Origin: Micromonospora haikouensis
GTDB taxonomy: Bacteria > Actinomycetota > Actinomycetes > Mycobacteriales > Micromonosporaceae
Assembly: GCF_900091595.1 (NCBI RefSeq)
Contig: NZ_FMCW01000030.1
Coordinates: 1 to 64,000, forward strand
Length of the DNA: 64,000 nt
Reading direction: 5' to 3'
The notes beneath the pieces were generated by a model that was given only the letters and a program-made list of their open reading frames with translations, was not told where the DNA came from and made no database searches. This document shows positions 57,229 to 64,000 of the stretch, piece by piece. Position numbers and translations under genes: made by a program. The stretch's first letter is position 1. The number at the start of each line of letters is the position of its first letter.

Positions 57229-57295
57229 CTCGGGCACCTTTCCTCGTGTTCCTGCCTAGAAGGATCGGTCCCGGCGGGATAGCGGCGCGCTGCAC

Positions 57296-57316
57296 CGACG
57301 CTAAGGCCCGGTTAAG
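57296..57316 (-). promoter_or_regulatory. Response-regulator box, copy 1 (CTTAACC-N4-CTTAGCG)
   Basis: On the minus strand the element reads CTTAACC GGGC CTTAGCG TCG, 68 bases before the PepSY start. A copy differing at 3 of 21 positions occurs at 59341-59361. Two CTTA half-sites repeat with an 11-base period, as in OmpR/PhoB-type tandem boxes. Confidence 0.65.
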
Positions 57317-57328
57317 GCCGTGCCGGCG

Positions 57329-58612
57329 CTAGGAGCCCGACGGCGGCGGGCCGAGCCAGAGCCGCACCTCCGCCCCGCCGCCGCGGGCGGTGCGCAGCTC
57401 CAGCCGGCCCCCGGCGGCCTCCGCCGCCCGGCGGGCGATGTCCAGGCCGAGACCGGTCGACCCGGCCGGGCTCGCGCCCCGGGCCACGGTGGCGGCGGGC
57501 ATGCCGGGGCCGGAGTCGGCCACCGCGAGCAGCACCCGCCCGTCCCGCCGGGCGAGCCGGACGGTGAACGCGGTGCCGTCGGGGGTGTGCGCGAAGACGT
57601 TGCCGAGCAGCGCGTCGACCGCGGCGGCCAGCTCGTCGGCGGGCACCCCGACCGGCAGCGGCCCGCCGGCCAGGTCACGGTGGACCTCCCGTCCGGTGTC
57701 CTCGGCCAGCACCGACCAGAACGCCACCCGGTCGGCAACCACGGCCGCCGCGTCGCAGCCCGCCGGGGCGGCGGCCGGTGACCGGTCGCGGCGGGCCTGG
57801 CGGATCAGGCCGGTCACCGCCCGCTCCAACGCGTCCGCCGCGGCGGCGATCCGGGCCGCGTCCTGCGGATCGGGCAGCGACTCGGCCTCCAACCGCAGGG
57901 CCGTGAGCGGGGTGCGCAGCCGGTGGGACAGGTCGGCCACCTGCTCGCGTTCCTGCGCCAGGAGCACCTGGATGCGGCCGGCCAGGTGGTTGAGCGCGCC
58001 GGCCACCTCGCGCAGCTCGGCCGGTCCGGCGGGGGTGACCCGCGCGTCCAGCTCGGCGTTGGCGAGCCGGTGCGACACCGCCGACAGCTCGGTGATCGGC
58101 CGGACCAGGGTGCGGGCCAGCCGGTCGGCCACGGCCAGCCCCACCAGCACCAGCAGCACGCCGAGCAGGGCCAGCACGAGCCAGGCCCGGGTCACCCCGG
58201 CCGTCAGCTCGGCGCGGGGCACGACCGTGCGGATCACCCCGGTGCCGTCCGGCCGACCCTGCACGGCGATCACCACCTCGCGTCCCGCGTCGGACTCCGC
58301 GGTGAGGCTCTGCCCGCGTTCGGCCAGGGCCACCGCGGGGGTACGCGGGACGGGTGTGCCGAGCACGGTGTCGCCGGGCAGGTAGACGCTGACCGGGCGG
58401 CCGGACTCGGCGGCGAGCTGCTCGACGGTCAGCCGGATGGTCTCGGCGTCGGCGGTGCCCACCACGGGCACCAGGCTCTGCGCGTCGGCCGTGGCCCGGA
58501 CGGTGGCCCGGTCCTCGGCGACGGCGCGCACCAGCAGCGCCAGCGGCACGAGGAACGCCACGAGGGTGAGCACACTGACGGCGGCGGCCAGCAGCGCCAG
58601 GCGGGCCCTCAC
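57329..58612 (-). CDS. Two-component sensor histidine kinase
   Basis: 427 residues; GTG 58612 overlaps the response-regulator stop (GTGA). Two membrane spans (LALLAAAVSVLTLVAFLVPL and AWLVLALLGVLLVLVGLAVA) enclose an extracytoplasmic sensor of about 115 residues. HAMP (DRLARTLVRPITELSAVSHR), H-box VADLSHRLRTPLTALRLEAE with the phospho-His, then N-box LLGNVFAHTPDG, G1 VADSGPGMP and G2 GSTGLGLDIARRAAEAAGGR. It autophosphorylates and passes phosphate to the regulator encoded upstream. The signal is not known; the PepSY target hints at an envelope stimulus. Confidence 0.93.
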   Translation of the reverse strand: MRARLALLAAAVSVLTLVAFLVPLALLVRAVAEDRATVRATADAQSLVPVVGTADAETIRLTVEQLAAESGRPVSVYLPGDTVLGTPVPRTPAVALAERGQSLTAESDAGREVVIAVQGRPDGTGVIRTVVPRAELTAGVTRAWLVLALLGVLLVLVGLAVADRLARTLVRPITELSAVSHRLANAELDARVTPAGPAELREVAGALNHLAGRIQVLLAQEREQVADLSHRLRTPLTALRLEAESLPDPQDAARIAAAADALERAVTGLIRQARRDRSPAAAPAGCDAAAVVADRVAFWSVLAEDTGREVHRDLAGGPLPVGVPADELAAAVDALLGNVFAHTPDGTAFTVRLARRDGRVLLAVADSGPGMPAATVARGASPAGSTGLGLDIARRAAEAAGGRLELRTARGGGAEVRLWLGPPPSGS

Positions 58613-59301
58613 GCCGCGCCGCCCGGCGGCTCCAGCCGCACGCCCACGCCCCGCACGGTGTGCAGGTAGCGGGGCTGCTGGGCGTTCTCGCCCAGCTTGC
58701 GGCGCAGCCACGACAGGTGCACGTCGACGGTCTTGTCCGCGCCGCCGTAGGGGATCTGCCAGACCTCGGTGAGCAGCTCCCGCTTGGTGACCACCTCGCC
58801 GGGGCGGGCGGCGAGGTGGTGCAGCAGGTCGAACTCGCGCGGGGTCAGCTCGACCGCGACGCCGTCGAGGGTCACCTGACGGGCGCGCGGGTCGACGCGC
58901 AGGCCGCCCACCACGAGCGTGGGATCGTCCGCCCCGGCGCCCGCGCCGCGCCGCAGCACCGCGCGGACCCGCGCGTCGAGCTGGGCGGCGGTGAACGGCT
59001 TCACGACGTAGTCGTCGGCGCCCGCGTCGAGGACCCGGACGATCTCGGTTTCGTCGTCGCGGGCGGTGGCCACGATGACGGGCACCGCGCTGACCGCCCG
59101 CAGCATCCGCAGCAGCTCCCGCCCGTCCAGGTCGGGCAGGCCCAGGTCGAGCACGACCAGGTCCGGCCGGTTGTCCAGGGCGTCGCGCAGCCCGTCCATC
59201 GCGGTCGACGCGGCGGCCACGGCGTGGCCCCGGTCCCGCAGCGCCCGCACCAGCGGCGTGCGGATGGTCAGGTCGTCCTCGATCAGCAGCAGGCGGGGCA
59301 C
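58609..59301 (-). CDS. OmpR/PhoB-family response regulator
   Basis: 230 residues from GTG 59301. Receiver domain: LLIEDD (acid pocket), LVVLDLGLPDLDGRELLRML with the phospho-Asp in VLDLG, VATARDDE and VKPFTAAQL (Lys switch). Winged-helix output domain: VELTPREFDLLHHLAARPGE, KTVDVHLSWLRRKLGENAQQ, TVRGVGVRLE. It is coupled to the kinase gene and binds tandem DNA repeats; the repeated CTTAACC-N4-CTTAGCG elements nearby are the best candidates. Confidence 0.94.
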   Translation of the reverse strand: MPRLLLIEDDLTIRTPLVRALRDRGHAVAAASTAMDGLRDALDNRPDLVVLDLGLPDLDGRELLRMLRAVSAVPVIVATARDDETEIVRVLDAGADDYVVKPFTAAQLDARVRAVLRRGAGAGADDPTLVVGGLRVDPRARQVTLDGVAVELTPREFDLLHHLAARPGEVVTKRELLTEVWQIPYGGADKTVDVHLSWLRRKLGENAQQPRYLHTVRGVGVRLEPPGGAA

Positions 59302-59340
59302 ACGACGAGGCTAGCCGGACCGGCCGGCGGCGGCCCGGCT

Positions 59341-59361
59341 CTTAACCCTCCCTTAGCGTCG
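59341..59361 (+). promoter_or_regulatory. Response-regulator box, copy 2 (CTTAACC-N4-CTTAGCG)
   Basis: CTTAACC CTCC CTTAGCG TCG lies between the response-regulator start (59301, minus) and the small secreted protein (59403, plus). It is nearly identical to 57296-57316. A GATAGT sequence at 59391-59396, seven bases before ATG 59403, could be the -10 of a leaderless transcript. Confidence 0.65.
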
Positions 59362-59402
59362 TCCCATGCCACGGTCAACCCTCGATCGGGGATAGTCGGA
59401 GA

Positions 59403-59852
59403 ATGCGTCGTCGTTCGTTACTCGCGGTCGCGGGGTGGCTGGCCACCGCCGTGCTCGCCACGCTGGTCGGGGTGGCCGCCATCCGGCTGGTCGGGGAGAG
59501 CATCACCGGCACCCCGGGCGGGGTGCGCAGCCAGGAGGAGGTCGAGCGGGCGCTGGCCACGCCGGCGCCCACGGCTTCCGGCGCCGCCTCCCCCGGCGTC
59601 GGCGAGCCCACGGGGCCGGCCGGCACCGGTGCCCGGCGGGCCTTCGCGACCGCCGGCGGCACGGCCGTGGCCGAGTGCGGGCCGGGCGGGGTACGCCTGG
59701 TCTCCTGGGCTCCCGCGCAGGACCACCGGGTCGCCGACGTCGACCGGGGGCCGGACGACGACGTCGAGGTCACCTTCGTCGGGCCGGGCGGGGAGCACGA
59801 GCTGAAGGTGCGGTGCGTGGGCGGCGAGCCGGTGGCGGTCGCGGACGACTGA
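59403..59852 (+). CDS. Small secreted or membrane-anchored protein
   Basis: 149 residues. N-terminal anchor or signal: RRRSLLAVAGWLATAVLATL VGVAAIRLV. A Pro/Ala/Gly linker with SGAASPGVGEPTGPAGTGAR follows, then a conserved-looking 65-residue domain with two cysteines (AVAECGPGGVRLVSWAPAQD, ELKVRCVGGEPVAVADD). I do not recognise the family by name; similar proteins are found beside OmpR-type two-component systems in actinomycetes. It is divergent from that system and shares the regulatory box, so it is a likely target or accessory sensor. Confidence 0.72.
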   Translation: MRRRSLLAVAGWLATAVLATLVGVAAIRLVGESITGTPGGVRSQEEVERALATPAPTASGAASPGVGEPTGPAGTGARRAFATAGGTAVAECGPGGVRLVSWAPAQDHRVADVDRGPDDDVEVTFVGPGGEHELKVRCVGGEPVAVADD

Positions 59853-60025
59853 CCACGGCGACGGGCAGCCGGTGGGCGACGCGACGGGCGACGCCTTGAC
59901 ACGGCGGAAGGCGAACGAAACCATCGATGATGGTCGCTGCCCGGATGGCGCTTGCCGATCCGTCCCGCCGGCCCACCGACTTCCGGGCGCGGCCGGTCCG
60001 ACGCCACCGCACCCAAGGAGCACCG

Positions 60026-61279
60026 ATGAGACTCCCCGTCCCCCGTCGACGCCCCCGCGCCCGGCGGTTCGGCCTGCCGGTCGCCACCGCGCTCGCCCTG
60101 GTCGGCGCGGCCGTGGCGGTCGCCCCGCAGGCCGCCTCCGCCGCCGCCGACGGGGGCATGATCTCGCATTACCAGGACCTGGGCGGGGCCAACCCGCAGT
60201 GGCAGCTCGTCCGGGTCGGTGCCGCCGCCGACTGCGGGTCGGGCTCGTTCCAGGCCGAGGCGGTGCTCGGCGGCGGCACCTGGACGGTCCGCAACGGCGG
60301 CAGCACGATTCACACCGGCACCGACATGCGCGCCGCCGTGCAGGCCGCCGTGAACAGCCTGACCGCCGGGCGCACCAGCAAGCAGCGGGTCGTGGTGCGC
60401 GGCTCCGGCTCGATGAGCGCCGGCTCCCGGATCTCGCTGCCCAGCTACACCACCATCGACGTGTGCGGCACGATCAACGTGACCGGCACCGGCTCCGGCG
60501 ACCAGGCGCCCATCTACTCCCGGGGGACCACACAGGTGGAGGTGCAGCACCTCACCGTCACGGGCAGCCCGCTGTACGGGATCTTCCTGCGCAACGTCAC
60601 CAACGTGGTCCTCGGGCAGATCGACATGCGGCTGACCGCCGGGCTGGGTGTGCGCATCGACAACCGCGGCGACACCAGCCAGTGGACGCGCAACGTACGC
60701 ATCGACAACGTCTACGTCTCCGGGGCCAGCTCGCATGCCGTCGAGACCTACGGCGTCGACGGCCTGACCGTCGGCACCGTCACCGCCCGCAACGTCGGCG
60801 AGTCGGGGCTGCTGCTCAACCAGACCATCAACGCCACCGTCACCACCGTCGACGCGGAGAACGCCGGCACCGGCACCGGGTACGCGGCGTTCCGGATGGC
60901 CAACCGCAACGGCCGCGTCGGCGACAGCTATCCGACCAACGTCCGGGTGGGCACGGTGCGCGCCCGCGGCGGCGGCCGGGGGATCTTCTGCGTCTCCGAG
61001 TCCGGCGGGGCGACGATCGACCGGGTCGACATCGCCAACACCGGCAACAACGCCATCCTGATCGAGAACTGCTACGGCGTGAACATCGCCTCCGGCGGCG
61101 GCACGATCAGCGGCGGCGGGGAGGTGCGGCTCGCCGAGCGCGCCGAGTTCCCCGGCACCCGTGACATCACGCTGCGCGACTTCACGCTGGTCAACAGCCG
61201 GATCGTGGAGAACCCGTGCGTGGACAACCTGACCATCAGCAACGTCACGCTGAACAACTCGTCGATCAGCCGCTGCTGA
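60026..61279 (+). CDS. Secreted right-handed parallel beta-helix protein
   Basis: 417 residues from ATG 60026 (AAGGAG upstream). Basic Arg-rich start and a signal peptide (FGLPVATALALVGAAVAVAP, cleavage after ASA). The mature part consists of beta-helix coils such as VEVQHLTVTGSPLYGIFLRN, VTNVVLGQIDMRLTAGLGVR, VRIDNVYVSGASSHAVETYG, VDGLTVGTVTARNVGESGLL, typical of pectate-lyase/right-handed beta-helix folds. Four cysteines are present. It probably binds or cuts a polysaccharide outside the cell; catalytic residues are not clear. Upstream, TTGACA (59896-59901) and the palindrome ACCATC-GAT-GATGGT (59920-59934) may form a regulated promoter. Confidence 0.85.
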   Translation: MRLPVPRRRPRARRFGLPVATALALVGAAVAVAPQAASAAADGGMISHYQDLGGANPQWQLVRVGAAADCGSGSFQAEAVLGGGTWTVRNGGSTIHTGTDMRAAVQAAVNSLTAGRTSKQRVVVRGSGSMSAGSRISLPSYTTIDVCGTINVTGTGSGDQAPIYSRGTTQVEVQHLTVTGSPLYGIFLRNVTNVVLGQIDMRLTAGLGVRIDNRGDTSQWTRNVRIDNVYVSGASSHAVETYGVDGLTVGTVTARNVGESGLLLNQTINATVTTVDAENAGTGTGYAAFRMANRNGRVGDSYPTNVRVGTVRARGGGRGIFCVSESGGATIDRVDIANTGNNAILIENCYGVNIASGGGTISGGGEVRLAERAEFPGTRDITLRDFTLVNSRIVENPCVDNLTISNVTLNNSSISRC

Positions 61280-61330
61280 GCGAGCGGGCCGCACCGGGCC
61301 GCCGCCGGGCGCAGACGCACCGGCGGCGGC

Positions 61331-62227
61331 TCAGGCGGGGTCGGCCCGGCCCAGCCGCCAGTACCCCATGAAGGCCACCGCCCGCCGGTCCAGCCCCCGC
61401 TCCGCCACCAGGTGCCGGCGCAGCGTACGGATGACGCCGGCCTCCCCCGCGAGCCACGCGTACAGCGGCACCGGCGTCGCCGGGGTCGGCACCTCCCAGA
61501 GCAGTTCCCGGTCGACGTCGACGTCGGCGACCGGGCCGGCGGCCGGCGTGGGGCCGCAGAGCAGGTCGGCCGCCGCGACGGCGGGCACGAGGCGGCTGCC
61601 GTGCCGCCCGCCGGCGCGGGGCAGCCAGGTGACCCGCATGCCGGGCGGCGCGGCGACGCCGAGCGTGTCGGCGGGCTCGGGCACCTCCAGCAGCGCCTGT
61701 CCCCGGGCGTCGGCCGGGAGCCGCTCCAGGATGGCGGTGATCGCCGGCACGGCGGTCTCGTCGCCGGCCAGCAGCAGCCGGCCCGCCGGCGGCGGCCGGA
61801 ACTCGATGCCGCCGTGCTCGCCGTCGAAGCCGGCGTCGGGGCCGAGCAGGGCCGCCCGGTCGCCGGGGCACACCCGGCGGGCCCACCGGGTGGCGGGGCC
61901 GCCGTCGCCGTGCAGGACGAGGTCGACGTCCACCTCGGCCAGGTCCGGGCGGGCGGCCCGGACGGTGTACGTGCGGACCGGGTTGCGCAGGTGCTCGGGC
62001 AGGGCCCGATAGCGGGCGTACCAGTCGGGGCCCTCGGGGAGGTTCACCCCGGCCTGCCCGGGCAGCGGCAGCGCCAGCTTGATCCGCTGGTCGTAGCCGT
62101 TGTCGGCGAACCGGTCGAGGTCGGCGCCGGTGAAGGTGACGCGGACGAACGACGGGCTGAGCCGCCGCACGGCGCGGACCTCGACGTCGAACAGCCGCCA
62201 CGGCGCGATGGGCAGGGTCTGGGTCAT
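61331..62227 (-). CDS. Siderophore-interacting protein (FAD ferric reductase)
   Basis: 298 residues from ATG 62227. FAD-binding barrel: SPSFVRVTFTGADLDRFADN, RTYTVRAARPDLAEVDVDLV, GPATRWARRVCPGDRAALLG. NAD(P)-binding lobe: RLLLAGDETAVPAITAILER and YAWLAGEAGVIRTLRRHLVA, ending GYWRLGRA, all as in the SIP family (ViuB, FscN). It reduces ferric siderophores in the cytoplasm to release iron. An IdeR/DmdR1-like iron box lies 65 bases upstream, so it should be repressed when iron is plentiful. Confidence 0.95.
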   Translation of the reverse strand: MTQTLPIAPWRLFDVEVRAVRRLSPSFVRVTFTGADLDRFADNGYDQRIKLALPLPGQAGVNLPEGPDWYARYRALPEHLRNPVRTYTVRAARPDLAEVDVDLVLHGDGGPATRWARRVCPGDRAALLGPDAGFDGEHGGIEFRPPPAGRLLLAGDETAVPAITAILERLPADARGQALLEVPEPADTLGVAAPPGMRVTWLPRAGGRHGSRLVPAVAAADLLCGPTPAAGPVADVDVDRELLWEVPTPATPVPLYAWLAGEAGVIRTLRRHLVAERGLDRRAVAFMGYWRLGRADPA

Positions 62228-62291
62228 GGCGCCTCTCGGGCTCCGGCGGGGTCCCGTCCCACGGCACCCGGCGTCGATCATCGGACACCGG

Positions 62292-62310
62292 TCAGGTTAG
62301 CCTACCCTTA
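62292..62310 (-). promoter_or_regulatory. IdeR/DmdR1-type iron box
   Basis: TCAGGTTAGCCTACCCTTA matches the 19-base consensus TTAGGTTAGGCTAACCTAA at 15 positions. It lies upstream of the siderophore-interacting protein gene, a classic iron-regulated target in actinobacteria. Confidence 0.8.
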
Positions 62311-62366
62311 CACAGTCACGCGCGGGGGTGGGCGGCCGTCCCTCCACCGGGCGACCGGCCGCCGGC

Positions 62367-62945
62367 TCAGCCCCGGGCGGCCACCCGGTCGAGGAAGACC
62401 GACCGGTCCAGGAAGAGCAGCTGGGCCCGCTTCTCCGGCAGGTCGATCTGCGGCCCGGGCACGAACCCGGCGCGGACCAGCCGGGCGACCGCCTTGTCGT
62501 TGCGCGCGTCCGGCTCGGCGACGATGCGCAGCCGGCCCGGGTCGGCCAGCACGAAGGCGAGGAACGCGTCGAGGACCGCTCCGGTGAAGCCGGGCTCGAC
62601 GCCGCCGTCCGGCGGGCCGATCAGCAGGTGGACGCCGAAGTCGCCCGGGCGCACGTCGTAGCACTCGCCGACCGGGTCGGCCGCCGGCTCGTACGTCTGG
62701 AACAGCGCCGCCGGCCGGCCGTCGCGGTGCACGAGGTAGGCGTGGTGGGTGGCGAGCGAGTCGAGGTACTCGTAGATCTCGCGCACCCGCTCGCGGCTGG
62801 CCTCACGCATGCCCCAGAACCGCGATCGCTCCCGGGTGACCCAGTCGTGGAGCACGTCGACGTCGCAGGCCGGCTCGACGGGGCGGATGAGCACCTCGCC
62901 GAACCCCTCGACGTGTCGCCGGCAGGTGGTCGATGCGGTCGCCAT
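62367..62945 (-). CDS. Siderophore-type N-acyltransferase (GNAT, IucB/MbtK-like)
   Basis: 192 residues from ATG 62945. GNAT core of the siderophore acyltransferase branch: VLIRPVEPACDVDVLHDWVT, RFWGMREASRERVREIYEYL, HAYLVHRDGRPAALFQTYEP, FGVHLLIGPPDGGVEPGFTG, RIVAEPDARNDKAVARLVRA and GFVPGPQIDLPEKRAQLLFL. These enzymes acylate the N6-hydroxyl-lysine or -ornithine group of hydroxamate siderophores, or an aminoglycoside. No other siderophore biosynthesis gene is in the window, but an iron-regulated reductase is the next gene downstream. A weak iron-box-like sequence at 62980-62998 is not convincing alone. Confidence 0.82.
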   Translation of the reverse strand: MATASTTCRRHVEGFGEVLIRPVEPACDVDVLHDWVTRERSRFWGMREASRERVREIYEYLDSLATHHAYLVHRDGRPAALFQTYEPAADPVGECYDVRPGDFGVHLLIGPPDGGVEPGFTGAVLDAFLAFVLADPGRLRIVAEPDARNDKAVARLVRAGFVPGPQIDLPEKRAQLLFLDRSVFLDRVAARG

Positions 62946-63061
62946 GTGACTCCTCGGTAGACGACACCGTGACGGACGGTCAGGTCAGGGCAGCTTAGCC
63001 ACCCCATCGACGGCCGCGCACGTCGCCCGTCCACCCGCGACACCCGGGGCACGTACGCGGA

Positions 63062-63101
63062 CGGGTGGCCGGCCCCCGTCGGTGTCGGGGCCGGCCACCC
63101 G
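63062..63101. terminator. Terminator of the amylase gene
   Basis: CGGGTGGCCGGCCCC (63062-63076) and GGGGCCGGCCACCCG (63087-63101) form a perfect 15-bp stem with a 10-base loop, 21 bases past the leftward amylase stop codon. Confidence 0.8.
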
Positions 63102-63121
63102 CGTCGCCGCGTGCGCGGCGG

Positions 63122-64000
63122 CTACCTCCAGGTGTCGGTGTTGGTCCGGGTGCCGCCGGCCGGGGTGGTGAACGTCCGGTTCGCACCGGACTCCCAGGTC
63201 ACGGTGCCGTCGGGGTTCTTCTTCACGTACTTGTACTCGACGGCGGTGTTCGGGGGCAGGTCGACCGTCGCCCGCCAGACCGGGTAGGTGGCCGAGGAGA
63301 GCGCCACGGCGTTGGCCGGGTTCCACCCGCCGAGGGCCGCGACGTTGCCGACGACGTAGACGTTCTGGCCGTAGCTGGTCGTGACGGTGGCGTTGAACGA
63401 GGTGGCGATCTGCCCGCTCGTGACGGTGTCGCCGCGGAACGTCTCGGTGACCGCGTAGGTGCCGCTGGCGGGGGTGGTGAACGTCCGGTTCGCACCGGAC
63501 TCCCAGGTGACCGCGCCGGCGGCGGTCTTCTTGACGAACTTGTACTCCACCGCCGTGGACCGGGGCAGGTCGACCACGGCCCGGTAGGTGCCGCCGCCCT
63601 GCGCGGTCAGCTTGACGGCGCTGGCCGGGGCCCACGAGCCCAGCTCGGCGACGCTGCCGACCACGTAGACGTCCTGGCCGGCGGCCGGGGTCGCACCGAC
63701 GGTGAAGGTCGTGGCGATCTTGTCAGTCGGGTTGCTGGTCGGGGTGGCCGTCGGCGACGCGGTCGGGGACACCGTGGGGCTGGCCGTCGGCGACGGGGTC
63801 GCGCCGGGGCGGGCGCCCACGTGGATCGCGACCGCGTTGTTGGCCGGGATCGTCACCGACGCCCGGCCGCCGGAGACGGTCACCGTGGCGCCGGCGCAGC
63901 CGGACGCGGTGGCGGGGCCGGAGACGACGTCGCAGTACTGGCCGTCGGCGAGGCCGGTGGTGAACGTGGCGGTCGCGGCGCTGCCGGAGTCGTTGATGCC
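63122..64000 (-). CDS. Secreted alpha-amylase, C-terminal part with two CBM20 modules (start outside the window)
   Basis: 292 residues are visible, entering from the window edge in frame. They begin with the C-terminal all-beta domain of GH13 amylases (FTTGLADGQYCDVVSG, NNAVAIHVGA). A Thr/Pro/Ser linker (SPTASPTVSPTASPTATPTS) follows, then two starch-binding CBM20 domains: ATTFTVGATPAAGQDVYVVG...YKFVKKTAAGAVTWESGANR, and ATSFNATVTTSYGQNVYVVG...YKYVKKNPDGTVTWESGANR. The CBM20 tryptophans (GSWAPAS, GGWNPAN, VTWESG) that stack on starch are present in both. Two copies in tandem indicate raw-starch binding. The catalytic barrel lies upstream, beyond 64000. Confidence 0.92.
   Translation of the reverse strand, partial: GINDSGSAATATFTTGLADGQYCDVVSGPATASGCAGATVTVSGGRASVTIPANNAVAIHVGARPGATPSPTASPTVSPTASPTATPTSNPTDKIATTFTVGATPAAGQDVYVVGSVAELGSWAPASAVKLTAQGGGTYRAVVDLPRSTAVEYKFVKKTAAGAVTWESGANRTFTTPASGTYAVTETFRGDTVTSGQIATSFNATVTTSYGQNVYVVGNVAALGGWNPANAVALSSATYPVWRATVDLPPNTAVEYKYVKKNPDGTVTWESGANRTFTTPAGGTRTNTDTWR

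Noticed and set aside
59920..59934. LacI-type operator in front of the beta-helix protein
   Set aside because: Arms are only 6 bp with a 3-base spacer, there is no regulator gene near, and the -10 element could not be fixed; kept only as a remark in the gene entry.
62980..62998. Iron box upstream of the siderophore-type acyltransferase
   Set aside because: Only about 12 of 19 consensus positions match and the downstream arm is not symmetric; too weak without binding data.
1..64000. tRNA, rRNA or tmRNA genes
   Set aside because: I found no cloverleaf with an intact T-loop/anticodon arrangement and no rRNA-like stretch; a covariance-model scan could still reveal one.

Overview
The window is very GC-rich, with GTG starts, strong third-position GC, 4-base start/stop overlaps and typical actinomycete genes: rbpA, a CsbD protein, the ppm1/lnt pair, helY, an IdeR/DmdR1-type iron box and a SigR-like promoter. 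It looks like the chromosome of a sporulating actinomycete. Two intergenic repeat types (around 19136 and 56552) and the gene content make me favour Micromonospora or a close relative. That is inference; the window has no rRNA gene.

Layout. 1-1.8 kb is a graveyard: fragments of two unrelated insertion sequences, a piece of an hsp20 gene and a phosphotransferase gene with an in-frame stop. 1.9-12.3 kb is accessory and metabolic: three alpha/beta hydrolases, an autoregulated-looking regulator/membrane-protein pair, a mycothiol/DinB-type protein, an IS630 remnant, a WD40 protein, a NUDIX hydrolase, an adenosine-deaminase-like protein missing its catalytic block, and a frameshifted erythromycin-esterase gene. 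12.3-19.1 kb carries a cupin/AraC rearrangement scar and a small TetR locus. In that locus an FMO-SDR operon, a methyltransferase, the TetR gene and an MFS transporter share a similar palindrome in their two divergent promoters. 20.4-22.7 kb holds the lysine sensor/exporter pair lysG-lysE and rbpA. 22.7-25.8 kb holds fxsA and the lipoprotein/mannosylation genes ppm1-lnt.

26.2-34.5 kb is a lysine-degradation cluster normally associated with anaerobic fermenters. It contains kamA (lysine 2,3-aminomutase) transcribed rightwards and, divergently, kdd-amidohydrolase-kamD-kamE-kal-reactivase in a tightly overlapping operon. The expected cleavage enzyme (kce) is absent from the window. 34.6-48.1 kb is mixed housekeeping and cell-wall genes. 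Two of them (an amidase and an M23 peptidase) are split by single-base frameshifts.

48.2-53.7 kb is the most unusual part: a compact operon with two adjacent, very different heme enzymes of the tryptophan 2,3-dioxygenase superfamily, a kynureninase-like PLP enzyme and an O-methyltransferase, facing a second O-methyltransferase across a shared terminator. This looks like a small tryptophan- or kynurenine-derived natural-product locus. 53.7-64 kb contains a P-loop kinase with an 11-unit hexanucleotide repeat, a convergent anti-sigma/ECF sigma pair, a PepSY protein and a two-component system that share a 21-bp promoter element with a small secreted protein, a secreted beta-helix protein, an iron-regulated siderophore-interacting protein, a siderophore-type acyltransferase, and the C-terminus of a secreted amylase with two starch-binding modules.

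Several genes carry single-base lesions (1369, about 11722, 35872, 40108-40113). Whether these are real or assembly errors cannot be decided from the sequence alone.
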